64,000 nucleotides of DNA from positions 215,914,500 to 215,978,499 of the forward strand of contig NC_073304.1 in the NCBI RefSeq assembly GCF_027595985.1, written 5' to 3'. A model generated the notes under the pieces. It ran no database searches, had not been told where the DNA came from, and worked only from the letters and a program-made list of their open reading frames with translations. A program made the translations under genes and the position numbers. This document shows positions 57,198 to 64,000 of the stretch, piece after piece. The stretch's first letter is position 1, and the number at the start of each line of letters is the position of its first letter. Origin of the DNA: Sorex araneus. Lineage: Eukaryota > Chordata > Mammalia > Eulipotyphla > Soricidae.

Positions 57198-57951
57198 CTA
57201 GTGAGAGGAAACAGAACTTTTAAAATCTGTGAGTCAGAACTCAGCTTTTATAGTATGGTACTAAATAGCCAACATAACTTGAGGCCAGGGAGACAACTCA
57301 GGGGCAGGAGCAGACTGTGTGTGCAAGAGCAGAGGCACACACGCAGATACACAGTCCCCCAAGAACTCCCAGGGGAGCCCCAGCTCTCTGCCAGGAGTGA
57401 CCCTTCCTCCAAAATACCAAAAACCCAAAAAGACAAATAATGTCAGGGTTAATAATAATAATCTCTTTCTACACACACACCATTTACCTCCTCTTTTTTT
57501 TGTTTTAAAATGCTTATTTTGGGGGGCCAGGGGCCAGAGATATAGTAGCTGAGCATGTGTCCAGAGATATAAGGCACTTGCTTAGCATGTGGCTGACCTG
57601 GGTTCGATCCCTAGCATCCCATACAGTCCTCTGAGCACAGAGTCAGGAGTAAGCCCTAAGCACAGCCAGGTATGGCACCATACCCCCGCCATCCAAAAAG
57701 TAACAATTTTTTGCCTTCTATTTTCACTTTTAAGTTTATATCAGTCTCTCATCTACCTCCTGACATCATTCATCAGAGACCAAAATAATCAATAAAAAAG
57801 AAAAGTGAAATCAAGGTTGTCTAGATTCTAGAAAAATTTCATAGATTTCATAGGAACTTACTCTAAATAAAATAAAATCAGACCCTCTTCTCATATTAAA
57901 CTCTATACTATAAAGAAATAGATTTATAAAATCATTTTTTCATGCTTTTAC
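57198..57951 (-). other. NPEPPS intron
   Basis: Older plus SINEs at 57280-57420 and 57550-57690. The rest is unique AT-rich sequence. Confidence 0.7.
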
Positions 57952-58056
57952 CTTATCCCCAATGTAGTCGTGTAGCATTCGGATGACAGAGGCACCTTTG
58001 CTGTATGATATGGCGTCAAATATCTCATCCACTTCAGAAGGATGCCCCACACTCAC
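57952..58056 (-). CDS. NPEPPS: NPEPPS exon with active-site tyrosine (residues 421-455)
   Basis: The exon encodes 35 codons VSVGHPSEVDEIFDAISYSKGASV through HDYIGDK. The Tyr in ISYSKGA is Tyr438, which by family knowledge stabilises the tetrahedral transition state. The SYxKGA motif is a hallmark of M1 aminopeptidases. The acceptor is TGCCAG and the donor GTAAAA. Confidence 0.97.
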
Positions 58057-58315
58057 CTGGCAGATAGTGCAATTCATGATTATGTAGGGAAGCAGAGACT
58101 GGAACACTGAATTACATAAAAAGCTCTCTAGAATACCCATCTCACTCGTAAAACAGTTATCTGCCTTTAGCTCATTCACTCAAAATATAAAATTATATGT
58201 CTCAGAAGAAGGATAGAAACTAATTCTAAAAATCTAGAATATATAACATGCCCTTCAGATCTTAGGCTATGGGTTCCACATTTGACTGCGATGGAGGTGT
58301 CTGGAAGGTGGTGGT

Positions 58316-58362
58316 GATTCCTGAGTGCATGAGCCAGGTGTGACCCAAAAAAGCAAGAAATT
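58316..58362 (+). repeat. SOR 3' fragment with internal deletion
   Basis: GAGTGCATGAGCCAGG joins directly to TGTGACCC, with loss of one internal repeat unit between two GCCAGG motifs. Confidence 0.75.
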
Positions 58363-58473
58363 AAAAAAAGACACTGAATTTCTTGCACTAATTGTAACTA
58401 TTTCCAATTTTGTAAAGTAGAGGTTAAATAGACCACAGTAGACTAGAAGTCTAGCTCTTTGTTTTGTTTTGTT

Positions 58474-58640
58474 TTTTCTTTTTGGGTCACACCCGGCAAT
58501 ACTCAGGGGTTACTCCTGACTCTGCACTCAGGAATCACTCCTGGCGGTGCGCAGGAGACCACATGGGATGCTGGGAATTGAACCCGGATTGACCGAGTGC
58601 AAGGCAAACACTCTATCTGCTGTGCTATCACTTCAGCCCC
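58474..58640 (-). repeat. SOR-type SINE with perfect target duplication
   Basis: Complete minus-oriented copy. Target AGTCTAGCTCTTT duplicated on both sides. Confidence 0.93.
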
Positions 58641-59344
58641 CAGTCTAGCTCTTTGATGACAAAACATATACATAAAAATGAAATGAGAGCAACAGTACAG
58701 CAGTGGGGAGATCTTTGCACAGAGCTGAGCATTATCTGGTCCCCAGCACCCTATGTGATTCCCCAGGTCTGCCAGGAGTGATCCCTGGGTGTATGTAGAA
58801 TGAGGAGTAAACTCTGAGAGCACCACTGGGTATGACCCCCCAAAACAAAATTAAAAAATTAAATGAGGGGCCAGAGAGATAACAGAACAGGTATGGCTCC
58901 TGTCTTGCACATGGGTGACCGAGGTGTGATCCCCGGAGCACTGACAGGAATGATCCTGGAGTGAAGAGCCAGGAATAACCTCTGAGCACTGTTGGGTGTG
59001 GCCCCCCGCAAACTAACAAAAACCCAAATGATATAAGGACAAGGAAAGTTAAGAGAAAATAAAAACAAAACCAGACAATAACCACAAACGAGTATGTTCA
59101 GAATTTTTTTGGGGAAAAAATAGAACTGTAATCTTCCCTCACTAAGTATACTGACCAATAGGTATTGTTCCACCAAACTATTAAACATAATGAGAACTGA
59201 TTTTGTTAAATTTTCAAACTGGAAATAAAAACTATCCAGTAAAGTTATCCATACATTCTTCTTCTCGGAGTCCTATGTACTTCTACAACACATGACATAT
59301 ATCATTGAAAACAAGATCAAAGGTCAATGGTGAGCACTGTTCAC

Positions 59345-59509
59345 CTCAATAGGATGGCTGTTATCTAAGGCGTCAAGCTCCTGGGCGCGGGTGTAGTCGG
59401 CAGAAACAAACTGAGTCCAGATATCATACTCTGGGAAGCAATGGTCTACACACAGATATTCAATCCATGATGCAAAGCCTTCATTTAACCAAAGATGAGT
59501 CCACCATTC
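59345..59509 (-). CDS. NPEPPS: NPEPPS exon with third zinc ligand (residues 366-420)
   Basis: NPEPPS is a cytosolic M1 zinc aminopeptidase that removes N-terminal residues from peptides, including proteasome products and polyglutamine. This exon encodes EWWTHLWLNEGFASWIEYL to DNSHPIE. The Glu of WLNEG is the third zinc ligand (Glu375) of the HExxH-x18-E motif. The HELAH half, with two His ligands and the catalytic Glu, must lie in the preceding exon beyond 64000, because no such sequence occurs in 59510-64000. The acceptor is TGTCTTCAG and the donor GTGAAC. The 14 exons in the window total 1665 coding bases with no frameshift, which fits the last 14 of about 23 exons. Confidence 0.97.
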
Positions 59510-60910
59510 CTGAAGACAAGATAACAACATGTCAGGAAACAAAAAGAAGAAAAGGCAATAGTTATTCCACAATTTGAAAACTCAGGGATGCCTTCCACCA
59601 CACTTGGCCTCACTTCCAACCCGAGAATTTAAAATTTAATCCAAAACATTTCATAAACAACTCACATCTCTTGAACAAAAGAAATGCCTAAAGTACATGT
59701 TTCTAAAGGCAACTGAGGACCAGGCGTGGTGACTGAAGGAGGTGGGTGGAGCACATGCTCAGCCACAGGGGCCCTGTTGTATCCCCAGCACCACCACGTC
59801 ACCCAGGCACCACTGAGAGGGAGCCCCAAGCATCCAGCCAGCCTCCCAGCACCAGGAGGCATCAGGATGCAGCCCAGTGGGAAAGCATTTGTCTTGCCTG
59901 TGTGAGGCCCGGGGCTGATTCCCTCTACCACAAAAAAAGAACAGTGCCTCCCACTCCCACCCACACCTCTATTAGAGAAAGCAACTGGCGCTACTAGCGT
60001 TATGTCTGAGGAACACTGAGGGGTGTGGGGCGGTCAGGATCACACCTGGCAGTGCTCAGGGATTACTCCTGGCTCTGCACTCAGGGATCACTCCTGACAG
60101 GCTCAAGACCCCATATGGGGTGCTGGAGATGGAACCCGTGGTCAGTTGTGCATAAGGCACGCACCCTACCCACTGAACATCTTTTCTGACCCCTGAGGGA
60201 CAGTTTGAAACTTATGCCAAGTTATCTTTTTTTAACACGGTAGAAAAGCAGGAGGAAGGGGAGAAGGGGGAAGCAATAAAGACACAGGGAAGAGAGGGGA
60301 TAAGTGCTTTTTTGTTTGTTTGGGTCATACCTTGTGGCGCTCAGGGCTTATTCCTGGCGCTAGCTCTGTGCTCAGGGCTCACTCTGCGAGGAGCTAGGGG
60401 ACCCTATATTGTGCCAGGGATCAAGTCAGGTCAAGCGTGCAAGGGGAGCACCTTACTCCCTTCCCTACCTTTCCCTGGCTCAAGAGAGTAGATAAAGGTA
60501 CTGTTACAGATAATTTGGTGTTTAGAAACAAACAGAACACAAGTATATTCATTCTCTATCTTGAGGGTTGCCCACACCTCAATACGAGTCATGTGGACTC
60601 AGCTTTTACTGCTCTGGATATGCCTCTGTTCCCTCTGTCCCCTTAAATATTTCTCTAAATAAACACATCTCCCCACCCTCCACCTCCCTGCCACTCCACT
60701 TCATAGTTCTCTAAATGAAACCATTTTAGGGGCTGGTGCAATAGCATAGCACGTAGAGCATTTTCCTTACACACGGCTGACCTGGGTTTGATTCCCTGCA
60801 CACTGTCCCCCTGAGCCCACCAGGCGTGACCCTCACTCAATGCAGAGCCAGAAGTGAGCCCTAAGCACTGCTGGGAGTGGCCCCAAAGCAAACACAAAGA
60901 AAACCAAAAA

Positions 60911-61009
60911 AAGGAAGGAAGGAAGGAAGGAAGGAAGGAAGGAAGGAAGGAAGGAAGGAAGGAAGGAAGGAAGGAAGGAAGGAAGGAAGGAAGGAAGGAA
61001 GGAAGGAAG
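60911..61009. repeat. (GGAA)n microsatellite
   Basis: About 24 uninterrupted GGAA units, at the A-rich end of an older plus-oriented SINE. Confidence 0.97.
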
Positions 61010-61667
61010 AGAAGATTACATACAACTTTGGTTTTGCTTAAAAAATAAAACAAGAGGCTGGAGAGCTAGTATAGGAGGTAAGGTTTGCTTTGTATGCACC
61101 TGACCTAGGTTCAATCCCAGGTACTACATATGGTACTCCAAGCCCCAACCGGAATGATCCATGAGCACAGAGCCAGGAGTAGGTCCTGAGCGCTGATGGA
61201 CAATGCCCCCAAACCAAACAAGATACAGCTGGAGAAGTAGTTCAGGGACAGAATATTTGCTTTGCATATGGGAGGCTCTGGGTTCAGTTCCTGGCAGAGG
61301 ACCCTTAAAATAAAGGGAAAAAACCAGAAAGCTATCAGGACCAAATAAGGATGACTACAAACTGTTTCCATGATGATTGGGGGGGGGGGGGAGTCACTGA
61401 TGCTGACTATTAACATAGTATCATGTGAAATTCATATAGAAAGTCAATAATGGTTTATCACCTATTAATAAAAATAGTGGAGTGAACAAAGAATATAAGG
61501 GGTTAAAAACAAAGTCAACATTAAAACAAACTAACTCTGACTTGCCCTCCCAAGCCTGTGTATAGTATCTTTGCTTGTTCCTTTTTTCCACTCTGGAGTT
61601 CTCTCTTTCACTTCCCTCACATCTAAGTAAATTTCATTCAATAAAACTCTTTCTTCACTGGGTTGGC

Positions 61668-61696
61668 GGGGGGGGGGGGGGGGGGGGGGGAGGGGG
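61668..61696. repeat. Poly(G) run
   Basis: Twenty-three consecutive G, one A, then five G. The exact length is unreliable in sequencing. Confidence 0.95.
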
Positions 61697-62458
61697 AATC
61701 CCCAAACAACCAAAACCTCCAAAACAACCACCACCAATTTTCAAATGTTTTTTGGCAGGGAGGGGGCCCAGGGCAACAACTCAAAGATCCACAGCACACA
61801 CCCTGCATGCCCAAGGCCCAGCTTCATCATTCTCCCTGCATGGGCCCCGTGTGGGGCCCGAGCATTAGACTGGGGTATGGTCGGCCTGGTTCTTAGTGTA
61901 TTACTGGGAATGGGGCCACACCCACAAGCACTGCCTAGGAGGCCCCTAACAAAACAAACAAAATCTCAGGGGGGGCTGGAGAAATAGTACAGTAAGTAGG
62001 ACTCTTGCATGTGACTGACTTGGGTTCAATCCCTGGCACCCCATATGGTTTCCTGAGCACTGGAAACACTGTACTGAGTACTGATCCCTGAGCACTGCCG
62101 TGTGTGCCTGCCCCGCCACCCCCCAATAAAAACAAAAACATACAAAATACTCCAACTTGGCTTCCCCAAACAATACTTTGGGGAGCCCGGGGTTATACCC
62201 AGTGACACCAGTCCTCCCAGGCCAGTGCCTCAATGCTGGGGCCTAAGGGTGCAATGTGGCTCTGTCCCTGTGGTGCTGGGGACAACCAGGGCTATCTCTG
62301 GTGATGGCCTGAAACCTCCAGGGCTACAGCAGAGGTCCTCAGGAGGCAATATGGTGGAACTCAGGTTGGAGGCATTCAAGGCGTAAGTTTTAACCCCTAA
62401 TGTCCCCAAATGTCAACCTTTTAAAATATATCAAACAATTTTTTAATTATTAGAACTT

Positions 62459-62628
62459 TTTTTTTGCTTTTTTTTGCTTTTTGGGTCACACCCAGCAATG
62501 CTCAGGGGTTACTTCTGGCTCTGCACTCAGGAATTATTCCTGGCAGTGCCTGGGAAACCATACAGAATGCCTGGGATCGGCCATGTGCAAGGTAAGTGCC
62601 CTCCCCAATGCACTATCACTCCAGCCCC
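62459..62628 (-). repeat. SOR-type SINE with small deletion
   Basis: Minus-oriented copy missing about 15 bases around the B box (GCCTGGGATCGGCC). Confidence 0.85.
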
Positions 62629-63491
62629 AGAACTGATTTGATCTTATCTATAAAGAAATCTAGATAGATTTGATCTTATCTAAAAGAAAGCAAGGAATGT
62701 ATGGATCCAAGAGAGGTGCTGAAGGACCCATGTAACCAAAAAAGAACAAAAGAGCATTTTTCAATTCTAGAAAGATAAAATACTTAAAATTAAGCAATGA
62801 ACAACTTCAGGCCTGGGGCTGGAAGAGAGTACAGGTGAAGGCCCTTGCTTCCCGTGCATATGGCTGACCTGGGCTCAGTCCCCAGCACCACATACACTCC
62901 CCTGAGTTCCACTCAGAGTGATCCACACACCCGGAGCTCTGCTGGGTGCAATCCAAAAACAACACAACAAAACAACTACTGGTCCAGTGTTGTAAGTGAG
63001 AAGATAAGTTAGTAGAAAGATAAAAGTTATTCTCCAAGTTATCTCTATGTCTTTGAATTTCAGCTACTGGAGCAAGTAACATCTACATCTAAGAACTAGA
63101 ATTGTTATTCAAACCCAATAAATGCTTAAAAGCAAAATTTAAATGCATGTATGCATGTATTTCCCCTATTAAAAAATACTGCTTTATTTTATTTAGAAAA
63201 ATTTCAAAATAAAATCAGAAAAAAAAATAAGTTAATAAAGACCACTATATGATAGTCAATTATCTTGAGCAAAGTGAAGCAACCCCTAAAAAATTATTTA
63301 GTAACAGCAAACCTACTACATATTAAAAAAAAAATTGGGGGGGCCCCACTGAGCGGTGCTCAGAGTTTATTCCTGACTCTGTGCTCCAGGAAGACTTGAG
63401 GTGCCATATGGGGTACCGGGGATCAAATTCTGCCCACTGTACTGGATCAAACTCCAGCCCCACAAACTTGCTATATTTCTGAAAATAACAG

Positions 63492-63596
63492 ACCTGAACA
63501 CTGCCAGGGATGATTCCTGAGTGCAGAGCCAGGAGTAACCCCTGAGCATCGCCGGGTGTGACCCAGAAAGAAAAAAAGAAAAAGAAAGAAAAAGAA
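63492..63596 (+). repeat. SOR-type SINE, 3' half only
   Basis: Starts at GAACACTGCCAGG and runs through the body to a (GAAA)-rich tail. The tRNA-like head is absent. Confidence 0.85.
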
Positions 63597-64000
63597 CCCT
63601 ACTTGCTTTACTATCTCTCTAGTGCCTGTTATATGTTTTGGGGCCACAACCAGTGTTGTGTAGGGGCCAACTCCTGGTGAGGCCAGGGGGCTTTGCAGTG
63701 CAGGGGTCAAACACAGGTCTCCTATTTGCAAAGCATGTGTTCCAGCACTCTGAGCCATCTCCCCGGTCCTCAGTGTCCATGTGAATTAGCATACTTAATT
63801 CCACATCATAAAAAATTTTTTTCCTTACCCCAAAATAAAATTGTAAACACTCAAAGCTTTAAAAAATAAAGGGGGGGAGTTACTTTCAAGGCTGTCTTTA
63901 TGAAATCTCTCAAATACTCGTGCAATAGTTCTTAAATGTCTTTTTCTCTTGCTTATTTCTCAGATACGAACTCAACTAACATCTAGGTCAGGTTCTCTTC

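Larger units (their letters stand above)
58057..59344 (-). other. NPEPPS intron
   Basis: Older plus SINEs at 58685-58850 and 58866-59010. 59020-59344 is unique. Confidence 0.7.
59510..64000 (-). other. NPEPPS intron upstream of the Glu375 exon (partial)
   Basis: No exon found. The HELAH zinc-binding half is absent. Older SINEs: plus 59731-59830, 59865-59935, 60728-60895, 61050-61215, 61225-61300, 61985-62130, 62810-62960; minus 60020-60190, 60310-60480, 63335-63470, 63605-63770. 62985-63330 and 63780-64000 are unique AT-rich sequence. Confidence 0.7.

Noticed and set aside
59510-64000. Search for the NPEPPS HELAH exon
   Set aside because: No HExxH-coding sequence with GT-AG borders was found on the minus strand, so the exon must be outside the window.

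Overview
This window is mammalian nuclear DNA. It holds parts of two protein-coding genes, both on the minus strand, in a background very dense in short interspersed repeats. Reading the minus strand (from 64000 down to 1), the last 14 coding exons of NPEPPS (puromycin-sensitive aminopeptidase) run from 59509 to 26222. A probable 3' UTR follows to about 24885, then about 14 kb of intergenic DNA, a CpG-island promoter (about 8840-10620), and the first five coding exons of KPNB1 (importin subunit beta-1) from 9399 to 335. The rest of KPNB1 lies beyond position 1 and the rest of NPEPPS beyond 64000. NPEPPS followed by KPNB1 in the same direction matches the order I know from human 17q21.32.

The host is probably a shrew (Soricidae, likely Sorex). 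The dominant repeat is a tRNA-derived SINE of about 170 bp plus A-tail, which I recognise from memory as the soricid SOR family. It has A-box and B-box-like sequences in its head and ends in a short motif close to GTGTGACCC before the A-tail. At least 38 fairly intact copies occur, many with perfect target-site duplications, plus several dozen older relatives. A second repeat shares the same tRNA-like head but has a different body and no A-tail (five copies). Two fragments of the L1 3' region, other shrew-specific repeat ends, a few ancient MIR remnants and many microsatellites fill the rest.

All exon boundaries were read from the sequence. Every intron inspected is GT-AG and the reading frame is continuous across all exons. 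The KPNB1 exons encode residues 1-212. The NPEPPS exons encode 554 codons plus stop, which is residues 366-919 when the third zinc ligand is numbered Glu375 and the active-site tyrosine Tyr438. That is exactly the length of the 919-residue human form, so neither gene shows a frameshift or truncation here.

Layout: 1-9399 KPNB1 exons 5 to 1 with SINE-filled introns; 8840-10620 CpG island with a CCAAT-box cluster; 10620-24880 intergenic, SINE-dense, with a diverged tandem repeat (18265-18860), a SINE-poor AT-rich island (16310-16900) and a G-quadruplex-prone microsatellite; 24885-26221 probable NPEPPS 3' UTR; 26222-59509 NPEPPS exons and introns, with a small tandem duplication (30785-31680), L1 fragments and the unusual second SINE family; 59510-64000 an upstream NPEPPS intron. 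I see no new protein-coding system. The most unusual material is in the repeats: a modular SINE family, internally repeated SINE bodies with recurrent deletions, strand-biased SINE runs, and one unexplained 203-codon open frame at 51712-52323.
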